From the NCBI GenBank assembly GCA_938028745.1, contig CALIZL010000106.1, positions 1 to 33,399 on the forward strand: a stretch of DNA of 33,399 nucleotides, in the 5' to 3' direction. The notes under the pieces are model-generated. The model was not told where the DNA came from. It saw only the letters and a program-made list of their open reading frames with translations, and made no database searches. Each line of letters begins with the position of its first letter. Within the stretch, counting starts at the first letter, position 1. Made by a program: the position numbers and the translations under genes. This DNA comes from an uncultured Prevotella sp. (GTDB taxonomy: Bacteria > Bacteroidota > Bacteroidia > Bacteroidales > Bacteroidaceae). Shown here one piece after another: positions 13,905-22,506 of this stretch.

Positions 13905-15721
13905 GAATACCAAAGTTTAACATTTTGGATGCTGGCGTTGTGGCAATATCTTTGTTGCCATTATTGTCGTGTTACTATGGATTATGCACAACAGTATCTG
14001 TAAATGTGGCCAGCCTGTCTTTGATAGGGCTAGTCTTGTATATGTTGGGACGCAAGTTGTTCCTTCAGGAGAAGTACAGCAATTTCTTTTTTGTTGTGGT
14101 TGCAGGTATTATGACTGTGGCTGTGACTTTCTCTGTTATAACCTTTGGCGTCTTCCGACAGACTGCACTCGGTTCAGGCTTTGACAACATTTATTTTGTA
14201 AGAAGTCACTTCAGACCTTTGGGGTTTACCAATAATGCCTGGTCTGAAATCACTCTAGCGATGATTGCTTTCTCGATGATAGCAGGGAAATTGAGAAATA
14301 TCTTGATGTTTCTATCGGTAGTGTCTACCTTGGTGACTTTCTCCCGAGGGGCGTACATATCTCTGTTTCTTTTATTTCTTCTGATGCTTATCGTCAATAA
14401 AAGAAGGCAAAGAGTACAGACTCTTTTTATTGCTATGTCCTCTATCTTGCTTGTAGCCGTATTTTGTCATAAGGAAATGCTTACCACATTATCTATGAAT
14501 AGCAGCTATTCTCAAAAAGCGAGCACAGAATGGCGTCTGAATGCCACTGAATCTTCGATCAACCTTGCCTATAAACATCCTCTCGTAGGTTATGGCTGCG
14601 GCACTTATACGATGGTTTCTGAAAGTGGTGATATCGATGATTACAGCAGTTTCGCACCAAATCTGCCTGTGATGTTGCTTATAGAGAACGGTCTTTTAGG
14701 GTTAGGGATATTTACTGCAATTGTATTGTCCTTTGCATGGAGAATTTGGAAAAATAAAAGCAACAAACATATCAAGGAAATTGGCTGTGTCCTTTTTGTG
14801 ATTCTTCTCAAAGAAATGTCACAGGCTACTTTATTGCATACAAGATGTCTATGGTTGCTATCTCTTTTCCTCTTGGCTTACGTTAGCAGTCTCGGCGGTG
14901 AGATCGCAGAAATGAAAAAAGGTAGACTCCTTTGGGTACTAACAATTTGCTTGTCGCTAGTCTTTCTTAATCTCCGCAGTTTGTATAATGATGGTAGAAT
15001 GCTATCAGGTGTTATCAAAGCTGGATTAAAACAGTTAGAAACAGGAAAGAAAATAAGTCCAGATAATTTTTTTGTAGTTGATAATTTAAGAAAAGCGAGC
15101 CACAAGGAACCATTCGACCCGTATATTAAATATATAGCATCGGGAGTCTATATTCATCAAGGGAAAGTAAAAGAAGGTGTCACACTATTGTCCCAGCTTT
15201 GCAGAGATTATCCGCGAAATGCTCTTTTTGCGTTTTCGTGTGGTAATGCTTATTATCTTCTCAATGAAAATGACAAAGCAGTATCTTATTGGAGAGAGGG
15301 GATAGTTCTGTATCCAAGGTTGCTTTTTAGTAAGGAATATTTTGAAATTCAAAGTTCTGCTCCCATGCTGTTCAGAAGCTTAAACAAGGAAATTCTGAAA
15401 TGCTATCCCAAAGGAGAACTAATGGGAGCTAAAGAGTCGGCCAAGTGGGGGTTTATCCTAAATAGATTTGGCTATAAGAATGAAGCAATTCGCCAAATAC
15501 GCCACTCCGTAGCCGAGTTGCCTAATCTTTCAATCCCATGGCTAATTTTGGGTCATAGAGAGAAATATAATTTCCTTACAAACGGATTGTTCTCCAACTA
15601 CAATGATTCTACAAGCAGTATAGATTGCAAAACATTCACTTTATATGAACTATTAAAGGTTTCATATAGGTTGAGATTTGCAACTTGGTATGCAGATAGC
15701 TTGGACGGAAACCCGTTTTAG
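13901..15721 (+). CDS. Polytopic O-antigen ligase/polymerase-like (Wzy_C) protein with TPR-like C-terminus
   Basis: 606 residues with about ten hydrophobic helices up to residue 360, then a soluble tail with TPR-like helices (about 405-475). The family signature is visible: RPLGFTNN at 105-112, TFSRGAYISL at 146-155, and WRLNATESSI to HPLVGYGCGTYTM at about 211-238. In the usual periplasmic HN-x-(Y/F)-L motif the His appears replaced: the text reads FAPNLPVMLLIENG (251-264), so Pro253 stands where His is expected. That His is catalytic in WaaL-type ligases, so the protein may not be a ligase. It is the last cluster gene, coupled to the M50 gene. It could transfer the peptide to a carrier, or move it, or sense it. 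Confidence 0.75.
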   Translation: MRIPKFNILDAGVVAISLLPLLSCYYGLCTTVSVNVASLSLIGLVLYMLGRKLFLQEKYSNFFFVVVAGIMTVAVTFSVITFGVFRQTALGSGFDNIYFVRSHFRPLGFTNNAWSEITLAMIAFSMIAGKLRNILMFLSVVSTLVTFSRGAYISLFLLFLLMLIVNKRRQRVQTLFIAMSSILLVAVFCHKEMLTTLSMNSSYSQKASTEWRLNATESSINLAYKHPLVGYGCGTYTMVSESGDIDDYSSFAPNLPVMLLIENGLLGLGIFTAIVLSFAWRIWKNKSNKHIKEIGCVLFVILLKEMSQATLLHTRCLWLLSLFLLAYVSSLGGEIAEMKKGRLLWVLTICLSLVFLNLRSLYNDGRMLSGVIKAGLKQLETGKKISPDNFFVVDNLRKASHKEPFDPYIKYIASGVYIHQGKVKEGVTLLSQLCRDYPRNALFAFSCGNAYYLLNENDKAVSYWREGIVLYPRLLFSKEYFEIQSSAPMLFRSLNKEILKCYPKGELMGAKESAKWGFILNRFGYKNEAIRQIRHSVAELPNLSIPWLILGHREKYNFLTNGLFSNYNDSTSSIDCKTFTLYELLKVSYRLRFATWYADSLDGNPF

Positions 15722-15723
15722 GT

Positions 15724-15738
15724 TCGGCTGTGAGCCGA
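15724..15738 (+). terminator. Weak hairpin after the cluster's last gene
   Basis: TCGGCT-GTG-AGCCGA is a 6-bp stem, 2 nt after the stop of the ligase-like gene, followed by only a short T-containing tract. It could terminate the RiPP operon, but is weak. Confidence 0.4.
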
Positions 15739-16081
15739 TTCTATGTAGCTTGTAGTGAACTCGCTGTGTGTGACTCACTGGTAATTTTTGACTTTGGATG
15801 TTTAAAACTTCTTTCGTTTTCTTTGCTCCATCGACTATCTATGTGAAGTTGGAATAAAACGAGATAGAATGATAACTACTCAATACTCATAAATCCTAAT
15901 GTCTGATTTGGGTTTAAGCAAGGACGTTTTTATTGGTTTTGTTGTGCGAACAGGTGCGAATGAGGTGGGGTAGGAGATGCGTTTAAGGGGTGTTCGCTCG
16001 TTGATGAAGCCGTTTTATGTGTTAATAATATTTAAATAAATCAAAATATCATATCGTGAATGAAAATGAAAGGGGCGTATG

Positions 16082-16113
16082 TTAGGTGGTTAGGATAATT
16101 GTTAGTAACTTTG
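16082..16113 (+). promoter_or_regulatory. Promoter of the str/S10 superoperon
   Basis: TTAG (16082-16085, one mismatch to TTTG), a 20-nt spacer, and TAACTTTG (16106-16113, exact -7 match). Transcription would begin near 16120, with a leader of about 75 nt before rpsL. Confidence 0.65.
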
Positions 16114-16194
16114 CACCCCGAAAAGGCATATTGTGCCGTTTCTGTATTCGCTTGATAATAACGAAAATAACATATAAAATTAAAAAGTAAAATT

Positions 16195-16578
16195 ATGCCT
16201 ACTATTTCACAGCTAGTAAGAAAAGGCAGAAAGGTGCTTGTGGACAAGAGCAAGTCGCCTGCGTTGGACTCGTGTCCGCAACGCCGTGGCGTTTGTGTTC
16301 GTGTTTACACCACAACCCCTAAGAAGCCTAACTCGGCAATGCGTAAGGTTGCCCGTGTGCGTCTGACAAACCAAAAGGAGGTTAACTCTTACATTCCTGG
16401 AGAAGGCCACAACTTGCAAGAGCACAGCATCGTGCTTGTTCGTGGCGGTCGTGTAAAAGACCTCCCTGGTGTTCGTTACCACATTGTTCGCGGTACGCTT
16501 GATACCGCCGGTGTAGCCAACCGCACGCAGCGCCGTTCGAAGTATGGCGCAAAACGTCCTAAGGCCGCTAAGAAATAA
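16195..16578 (+). CDS. rpsL: Ribosomal protein S12
   Basis: 127 residues, full length. Component of the decoding site of the 30S subunit. The conserved stretch KKPNSAMRKVARVRL and the segment GGRVKDLPGVRYH both carry Lys at the positions linked to streptomycin resistance when changed, so this gene looks wild-type (sensitive form). First gene of the operon; followed by an unusually long 322-nt spacer before rpsG. Confidence 0.98.
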   Translation: MPTISQLVRKGRKVLVDKSKSPALDSCPQRRGVCVRVYTTTPKKPNSAMRKVARVRLTNQKEVNSYIPGEGHNLQEHSIVLVRGGRVKDLPGVRYHIVRGTLDTAGVANRTQRRSKYGAKRPKAAKK

Positions 16579-16900
16579 TATGCGCGCCGCAATAAGTTTT
16601 TAAGTTCGTGAACTCTTATGCCGGTAAGGCTTGCGGTAGCAAGGACTTCGGGGCTAGGCGAGAGGTGTTTGCCGGGGTTTGCAAACTTAAAAGCTTATTC
16701 AGAAAAAAGACAAGTGAACAGAAACGTCGAGGTGCAGACGATAAAGGCACCAAGAAAGTATAAACCGTTTTGCTGGTGAATTGTTTGAGGCGGGTTTTGA
16801 TAATTTTTATGACACGCCTAAAAGGTTGAGTAAACATCCGGGTGCGGAAGTTGAAGAACAGGTGACAACCCCATGCAGAATTATTTTTTTCAAAACAAAA
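16579..16900 (+). other. Long rpsL-rpsG spacer with RNA-like structure
   Basis: 322 nt between two genes of one operon, far longer than most neighbouring spacers. Arms at 16591-16606 and 16684-16699 form a 16-bp stem with one G-U wobble, closing 77 nt that include CTTGC-GGTA-GCAAG (16630-16643). An in-frame extension of rpsG into this spacer (from 16781) is not plausible as protein. It could be a leader bound by S7 or S12, by analogy with S7 autoregulation in E. coli. Confidence 0.5.
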
Positions 16901-17377
16901 ATGAGAAAAGCAAAACCAAAGAAGCGCGTGATCCTTCCCGATCCCGTGTTCAACGACCAAAAGGTCTCTAAGTTTGTAAACCACTTGATGTACGATGGCA
17001 AGAAGAATGCCTCGTACGAAATTTTCTACAACGCCCTTGATACCGTAAAGGCAAAGATGGAGAAGGAAGAAAAGTCCCCCCTCGAAATCTGGAAGACGGC
17101 CTTGGACAACATCACGCCCCAAGTGGAGGTGAAGAGCCGCCGTATTGGTGGTGCCACGTTCCAAGTTCCTACCGAAATACGTGCAGAGCGCAAGGAAAGC
17201 ATCTCGATGAAGAACATGATTTCTTACGCCCGCAAACGCGGCGGTAAGACCATGGCCGACAAGTTGGCTGCCGAGATTATGGACGCCTTTAACAACCAAG
17301 GCGGCGCTTACAAGCGTAAAGAAGACATGCACCGCATGGCAGAGGCAAACCGCGCATTCGCACATTTCAGATTCTAA
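16901..17377 (+). CDS. rpsG: Ribosomal protein S7
   Basis: 158 residues starting MRKAKPKKRVILPDP, the usual S7 start. The ORF is open a further 40 codons upstream, but those residues do not look like S7, so the ATG at 16901 is preferred. S7 organises the 3' domain of 16S rRNA and contacts E-site tRNA. In E. coli it represses its own operon through the S12-S7 spacer, and the spacer here is also structured. Confidence 0.97.
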   Translation: MRKAKPKKRVILPDPVFNDQKVSKFVNHLMYDGKKNASYEIFYNALDTVKAKMEKEEKSPLEIWKTALDNITPQVEVKSRRIGGATFQVPTEIRAERKESISMKNMISYARKRGGKTMADKLAAEIMDAFNNQGGAYKRKEDMHRMAEANRAFAHFRF

Positions 17378-17402
17378 TATATAAATAGGTATACAAAAGA
17401 CA

Positions 17403-19517
17403 ATGGCAAATCGCGATTTACATTTGACTCGTAACATCGGTATCATGGCTCACATTGATGCCGGTAAGACCACAACTTCTGAACGTATCCTTTTCTATAC
17501 GGGTAAGACCCACAAAATTGGTGAGGTGCACGATGGTGCAGCCACCATGGACTGGATGGCACAAGAACAGGAGCGTGGTATAACCATTACTTCTGCTGCT
17601 ACGACGTGTAACTGGAACTATGATAAGAAGTCGTTTAAGATTAACCTTATCGACACTCCGGGTCACGTTGACTTTACCGCCGAGGTGGAACGCTCACTGC
17701 GTGTTCTCGACGGTGCAGTGGCTACCTATTCGGCTGCCGACGGCGTTCAGCCTCAGTCGGAAACCGTATGGCGCCAAGCCGACAAGTACAACGTTCCACG
17801 TATTGGATACGTGAACAAGATGGACCGCTCGGGAGCCGACTTCTTCGAGACGGTTCAGCAAATGAAGGACATTTTGGGCGCTAACCCCTGCCCCGTACAG
17901 ATACCAATCGGTGCCGAAGAAAACTTCAAAGGTGTTATAGACCTCATCAAGATGAAGGCCATCCTTTGGCACGACGAAACGATGGGTGCCGAATACAGCA
18001 TTGAAGACATTCCCGCCGACCTCTTGGACGAGGCTAAGGAGTGGCACGACAAGATGGTGGAAAACGCCGCCAACTTCGACGATGCCCTGATGGAGAAGTA
18101 TCTTGAAGGTATTGAACCTTCTGAAGAAGAACTTATCGCTGCTATCCGTAAGGCTACAATCTCGATGGATCTTACTCCTATGGTATTGGGTTCTTCTTAC
18201 AAGAACAAAGGTGTGCAACCCCTTTTGGACTATGTTTGCGCATTCTTGCCCTCACCACTAGACACTGTGGCCATCGTAGGCGTTAACCCCAACACCGACG
18301 AAGAGGAAGAGCGTAAGCCTTCGGAAGACGCTCCCACATCGGCTTTGGCGTTTAAGATTGCCACCGACCCCTTCATGGGCCGCTTGGTGTTCTTCCGCGT
18401 TTACTCGGGTAAGGTAGAGGCCGGCTCGTATGTTTACAATGCTCGTTCGGGTAAGAAAGAACGCATCAGCCGCTTGTTCCAGATGAACTCTAACAAGGAA
18501 ATCCCGATGGAAAGCATCGACGCTGGTGATATTGGCGCAGGTGTAGGTTTCAAAGATATTCGCACGGGCGACACGCTTTGCGACGAGAACGCACCTATCG
18601 TACTGGAATCGATGACCTTCCCCGATACGGTTATCTCTATCGCCGTTGAACCTAAGAGCCAGGCAGACATTGCCAAGCTTGACAACGGATTGGCTAAGCT
18701 GGCCGAAGAAGACCCAACGTTTACCGTTCGTACCGACGAGCAGAGTGGCCAGACCATTATCTCGGGTATGGGTGAGTTGCACTTGGACATCATCATCGAC
18801 CGCTTGAAGCGCGAGTTTAAGGTGGAATGTAACCAAGGTAAGCCCCAGGTTAACTACAAAGAGGCCATCACCAAGGACGTTACACTTCGCGAAGTTTACA
18901 AGAAACAGAGTGGTGGTCGTGGTAAGTTTGCCGACATCATCGTTACCGTTGGTCCTAAGGACGAAGACTACAAGGAGGGCAATTTCCAATTCATCAACGA
19001 GGTGAAGGGCGGAAACGTTCCTAAGGAATTCATCCCCTCGGTACAGAAAGGTTTCGAGAACGCCATGAAGAATGGTGTGCTTGGTGGTTATCCGATGGAG
19101 AACTTGAAGGTAACGTTGACCGACGGTTCGTTCCACCCCGTAGACTCTGACCAACTTTCGTTTGAATTGGCAGCCATCAACGCATATCGCAACGCTTGCC
19201 CCAAGGCAGGTCCGGTGCTGATGGAGCCTATCATGAAGGTTGAAGTGGTAACGCCCGAAGAGAACATGGGTGACGTTATCGGCGACTTGAACAAGCGTCG
19301 CGGCCAAGTAGAAGGCATGGACGAGGCTCGTAGCGGCGCTCGCATCGTGAAGGCACAAGTGCCATTGGCAGAGATGTTCGGCTATGTTACCGCCCTGCGT
19401 ACCATCACATCGGGTCGTGCAACAAGCTCGATGGAATACGATCACCACGCACCGCTGTCTAGCTCGATTGCTAAGGCAGTGCTCGAAGAAGTGAAGGGAC
19501 GCACCGACTTGGTGTAA
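17403..19517 (+). CDS. fusA: Elongation factor G
   Basis: 704 residues. Translocase GTPase. The G domain has AHIDAGKTT (16-24), RGIT at 58-61 (switch I), DTPGHVDF (84-91) and NKMD (138-141). Domains II to V follow with no gap; the domain IV region GGRGKFADI and the domain V end SSSIAKAVLEEV are conserved. It lies 25 nt after rpsG, as in other Bacteroidetes, where tuf is not part of this operon. Confidence 0.98.
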   Translation: MANRDLHLTRNIGIMAHIDAGKTTTSERILFYTGKTHKIGEVHDGAATMDWMAQEQERGITITSAATTCNWNYDKKSFKINLIDTPGHVDFTAEVERSLRVLDGAVATYSAADGVQPQSETVWRQADKYNVPRIGYVNKMDRSGADFFETVQQMKDILGANPCPVQIPIGAEENFKGVIDLIKMKAILWHDETMGAEYSIEDIPADLLDEAKEWHDKMVENAANFDDALMEKYLEGIEPSEEELIAAIRKATISMDLTPMVLGSSYKNKGVQPLLDYVCAFLPSPLDTVAIVGVNPNTDEEEERKPSEDAPTSALAFKIATDPFMGRLVFFRVYSGKVEAGSYVYNARSGKKERISRLFQMNSNKEIPMESIDAGDIGAGVGFKDIRTGDTLCDENAPIVLESMTFPDTVISIAVEPKSQADIAKLDNGLAKLAEEDPTFTVRTDEQSGQTIISGMGELHLDIIIDRLKREFKVECNQGKPQVNYKEAITKDVTLREVYKKQSGGRGKFADIIVTVGPKDEDYKEGNFQFINEVKGGNVPKEFIPSVQKGFENAMKNGVLGGYPMENLKVTLTDGSFHPVDSDQLSFELAAINAYRNACPKAGPVLMEPIMKVEVVTPEENMGDVIGDLNKRRGQVEGMDEARSGARIVKAQVPLAEMFGYVTALRTITSGRATSSMEYDHHAPLSSSIAKAVLEEVKGRTDLV

Positions 19518-19532
19518 CAACATCGTAAGAAC

Positions 19533-19588
19533 AGAGGAACGGAGCGTTGGTTAGCGAATGACTCTTAACAGGCGTACTTCGTTCCTCT
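19533..19588 (+). promoter_or_regulatory. Hairpin in fusA-rpsJ spacer
   Basis: AGAGGAACGGAG (19533-19544) pairs with CTTCGTTCCTCT (19577-19588), 12 bp including one G-U pair, closing a 32-nt loop. It lies upstream of the S10 genes. It may be an attenuator or protein-binding leader, since L4 controls the S10 operon in E. coli through a leader; that is only analogy. Confidence 0.45.
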
Positions 19589-19620
19589 ACATAATAATCA
19601 TTTAAAACAACTTAATCGAC

Positions 19621-19926
19621 ATGAGTCAGAAAATTAGAATTAAGCTGAAAAGTTACGACCACAAGTTGGTGGACAAGTCAGCAGAGAAAATCGTAAAGGC
19701 TGTTAAGGCCACAGGTGCAATCGTAAGCGGACCCATCCCCTTGCCTACACACAAGCGCATCTTCACCGTTAACCGAAGCACCTTCGTTAACAAGAAGAGC
19801 CGCGAACAATTCCAGTTGCAGAACTTCAAGCGTCTTATCGACATTTACAGCTCGACCGCTAAGACCGTAGATGCACTGATGAAGCTAGAATTGCCTAGTG
19901 GTGTGGAAGTAGAAATCAAGGTGTAG
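19621..19926 (+). CDS. rpsJ: Ribosomal protein S10
   Basis: 101 residues, normal length. 30S head protein that also serves as NusE in antitermination. Recognised from MSQKIRIKLKSYDHK and the IPLPTHKRIFTVNRSTFVN segment. First gene of the S10 part; 103 nt after fusA and 128 nt before rplC. Confidence 0.98.
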   Translation: MSQKIRIKLKSYDHKLVDKSAEKIVKAVKATGAIVSGPIPLPTHKRIFTVNRSTFVNKKSREQFQLQNFKRLIDIYSSTAKTVDALMKLELPSGVEVEIKV

Positions 19927-20054
19927 TGAATGGCTTATGAGAGCAAAGCAGGCGTGTAGGCATTTACACTTAACGATGCAGACGCGCAGCAAGCTTGATA
20001 AACCTTACAGCTTATAAACGTTTAAACTATTTATTTTATTAATATATTATTGAA
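19927..20054 (+). other. rpsJ-rplC spacer
   Basis: 128 nt, longer than most spacers here. A small hairpin GTGTA/TACAC (19954-19969) is visible, and the last 45 nt are A+T-rich. No coding sequence. A second leader or an internal promoter could lie here, but I cannot point to a clear -7 box. Confidence 0.35.
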
Positions 20055-20669
20055 ATGCCAGGATTAATTGGAAGAAAAATCGGAATGACATCCGTTTTCA
20101 GTGCCGACGGTAAGAATGTACCGTGCACTGTTATCGAAGCTGGTCCTTGTGTTGTTACCCAGGTTAAGACCGTAGAGACCGACGGCTACAAGGCTGTTCA
20201 GCTGGCTTACGGCGAGGCAAAGAAAAACCGCACCACCAAAGCGATGGCCGGTATCTTTGAAAAGGCAGGAACGACACCGAAGAAGCACTTGGCCGAGTTC
20301 AAGTTTGATACGGAATACAACTTGGGTGACACCATCACGGTGGACCTTTTCGAAGGCACCGAGTTTGTAGACGTAGTAGGAACCTCGAAAGGTAAGGGTT
20401 TCCAAGGAGTTGTTAAGCGTCATGGTTTCGGCGGTGTGGGACAAACCACTCACGGACAGGACGACCGCGCTCGCAAACCGGGTTCAATCGGTGCTTGTTC
20501 TTACCCTGCAAAGGTGTTCAAGGGCATGCGCATGGGCGGCCAAATGGGAGGTGACAGAGTAACGACTCAGAACCTTAAAGTGTTAAAGGTAATTCCTGAA
20601 CACAACCTCATCCTTGTGAAAGGTAGTGTTGCCGGATGCAATGGTTCAACCCTTTTAATTAAGAAATAA
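20055..20669 (+). CDS. rplC: Ribosomal protein L3
   Basis: 204 residues. 50S protein that reaches to the peptidyl transferase centre. Recognised from MPGLIGRKIGMTSVF and the C-terminal loop with GGQMGGDRVTTQNLKVL. Its last base is shared with the start codon of rplD (TAATG), so the two are translationally coupled. Confidence 0.98.
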   Translation: MPGLIGRKIGMTSVFSADGKNVPCTVIEAGPCVVTQVKTVETDGYKAVQLAYGEAKKNRTTKAMAGIFEKAGTTPKKHLAEFKFDTEYNLGDTITVDLFEGTEFVDVVGTSKGKGFQGVVKRHGFGGVGQTTHGQDDRARKPGSIGACSYPAKVFKGMRMGGQMGGDRVTTQNLKVLKVIPEHNLILVKGSVAGCNGSTLLIKK

Positions 20670-21298
20670 TGGAAGTTAGCGTATTGAATATCAACGGTCA
20701 GGAGACCGGAAGGAAAGTTGTGCTCAACGACGCGATTTTCGGCATCGAGCCCAACGACCACGTTCTTTATCTAGACGTGAAGCAGTATCTCGCTAACCAA
20801 CGCCAAGGCACAGCCAAAACGAAGGAAAGAAGTGAGATGAGCGGTTCGACCCGCAAGCTCGGCCGTCAAAAAGGCGGTGGCGGCGCACGCCGAGGCGACA
20901 TCAACTCGCCTGTTCTTGTTGGCGGTGCTCGCGTGTTTGGCCCCAAGCCTCGCGATTACAGCTTTAAGCTCAATAAGAAGGTGAAGGTTCTGGCTCGTAA
21001 GTCGGCCCTGAGCTACAAGGCAAAGGAAAATGCCATCATCGTAGTTGAAGACTTCGAAATGGCAGCTCCAAAGACAAAAGAATACGTAAATATAGTTAAA
21101 AATCTCCAATTGGGAGAGCGTAAGTCTTTGCTTCTTTTGCCAAATGTGAATAAAAATGTATATTTGTCGGCTCGTAATTTGCAACGTTCCGAAGTGATGA
21201 CCGCCAGCGCCCTCAACGCCTACAAGGTGTTGAACGCCGACGTGCTTGTTATTACTGAGAAATCGTTGGAGGCTATCGACGGAATCTTAAACAAGTAA
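20669..21298 (+). CDS. rplD: Ribosomal protein L4
   Basis: 209 residues. 50S protein lining the exit tunnel. The long loop that reaches into the tunnel is visible around LGRQKGGGGARRGD and VFGPKPRDYSFKLNKKV, with no insertion or deletion of the kind linked to macrolide resistance. L4 often represses its own operon. One-base overlap with rplC. Confidence 0.97.
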   Translation: MEVSVLNINGQETGRKVVLNDAIFGIEPNDHVLYLDVKQYLANQRQGTAKTKERSEMSGSTRKLGRQKGGGGARRGDINSPVLVGGARVFGPKPRDYSFKLNKKVKVLARKSALSYKAKENAIIVVEDFEMAAPKTKEYVNIVKNLQLGERKSLLLLPNVNKNVYLSARNLQRSEVMTASALNAYKVLNADVLVITEKSLEAIDGILNK

Positions 21299-21314
21299 AA
21301 GGAGACAAAAGAAA

Positions 21315-21659
21315 ATGGGATTTATCATAAAACCTATCGTCACCGAGAAGATGACGGCAATTACAGAAAAGTCTTCTCGCGATAAAAGCTACAAGGTAAA
21401 GGGAGAGGTTAGGACCAAGGCTGCTACGCCACGCTATGGTTTCATCGTTCGCCCCGAAGCCAACAAGCTGCAGATTAAGAGCGAAATCGAGAACTTGTAT
21501 AATGTTACGGTGTTGGACGTAAACACCATGCGTTATGCGGGCAAGCGTTCGAGCCGTTATACGCGCGCCGGCCTCGTGAGAGGACAGAAGAGCGCTTACA
21601 AGAAGGCTATCGTCACCTTGAAGGCTGGCGACGAAATTGATTTTTACAGCAATATTTAA
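21315..21659 (+). CDS. rplW: Ribosomal protein L23
   Basis: 114 residues, longer than the roughly 95-100 of many bacteria because of an extra segment near residues 20-38 (SSRDKSYKVKGEVRTKAAT). L23 sits at the exit tunnel and docks trigger factor and SRP. The conserved part KLQIKSEIENLYNVTVLDVN is intact. An AAGGAG sequence at 21299-21304 lies 10 nt before the start. Confidence 0.96.
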   Translation: MGFIIKPIVTEKMTAITEKSSRDKSYKVKGEVRTKAATPRYGFIVRPEANKLQIKSEIENLYNVTVLDVNTMRYAGKRSSRYTRAGLVRGQKSAYKKAIVTLKAGDEIDFYSNI

Positions 21660-21667
21660 AATAAGAA

Positions 21668-22492
21668 ATGGCAGTACGTAAGTTTAAACCGGTAACCCCG
21701 GGACAAAGACACAAGATTATTGGCACGTTCGAGGAGATTACTGCATCCGTGCCAGAGAAGTCTCTCGTTTACGGAAAACGCTCAACTGGTGGTCGAAACA
21801 ACACCGGTAAGATGACCGTTCGCTATATGGGCGGCGGCCATAAGAGAAAGTATCGTGTAATCGACTTTAAGCGAGAGAAGGATGGTGTTCCCGCCGTAGT
21901 TAAGACAATCGAATACGATCCGAACCGTTCGGCTCGTATCGCCTTGTTGTATTATGCTGACGGCGAAAAACGTTACATTATTGCTCCCAATGGACTGCAA
22001 GTGGGCTCCACGTTGTTGTCGGGTGCGGAGGCGGCTCCTGAGATTGGAAACGCCATCCCCTTGGCAAACATCCCCGTAGGTACCGTAATTCACAACATTG
22101 AATTGCGCCCCGGACAAGGAGCTCTATTGGTTCGTTCGGCTGGTAATTTTGCTCAGTTGACTTCTCGTGAGGGCAGTTATTGTGTTATTAAGCTTCCTTC
22201 AGGCGAGACCCGCAAGGTTCTCTCTGCTTGTAAGGCTACCGTGGGTAGTGTAGGCAACTCTGACCACGCCTTGGAACAGTCTGGTAAGGCAGGCCGTTCT
22301 CGCTGGTTGGGACGTCGTCCTCACAACCGTGGTGTTGTTATGAACCCTGTAGATCACCCCATGGGTGGTGGCGAAGGCCGTCAGAGTGGTGGACACCCAC
22401 GCTCGCGCAAGGGCTTGTATGCTAAGGGTCTGAAGACACGCGCACCCAAAAAGCAGTCTAACAAGTATATCATTGAAAGAGCTAAAAAATAA
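21668..22492 (+). CDS. rplB: Ribosomal protein L2
   Basis: 274 residues, full length. Conserved 50S protein needed for subunit joining and peptidyl transfer. Signature segments include NNTGKMTVRYMGGGHKRKYR and, near the C-terminus, the conserved HPMGGGEGRQSGGHPRSRKG with the His known to be important for activity. Starts 8 nt after rplW. Confidence 0.98.
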   Translation: MAVRKFKPVTPGQRHKIIGTFEEITASVPEKSLVYGKRSTGGRNNTGKMTVRYMGGGHKRKYRVIDFKREKDGVPAVVKTIEYDPNRSARIALLYYADGEKRYIIAPNGLQVGSTLLSGAEAAPEIGNAIPLANIPVGTVIHNIELRPGQGALLVRSAGNFAQLTSREGSYCVIKLPSGETRKVLSACKATVGSVGNSDHALEQSGKAGRSRWLGRRPHNRGVVMNPVDHPMGGGEGRQSGGHPRSRKGLYAKGLKTRAPKKQSNKYIIERAKK

Positions 22493-22506
22493 TTAAAGAG
22501 TAAATT

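Larger units (their letters stand above)
15722..16194. other. Intergenic region before the ribosomal superoperon
   Basis: About 470 nt. Besides the weak hairpin (15724-15738) and the rpsL promoter (16082-16113) I see no gene or RNA. This is the boundary between the accessory region and conserved core genes. Confidence 0.6.

Noticed and set aside
16781..16900. N-terminal extension of S7
   Set aside because: The 40 extra residues do not resemble S7 and lie in a structured spacer; the ATG at 16901 gives the normal start.
18258..19523. Long open frame on the minus strand of fusA
   Set aside because: Antisense shadow of a highly expressed gene with strong codon bias; the plus strand encodes a full EF-G.
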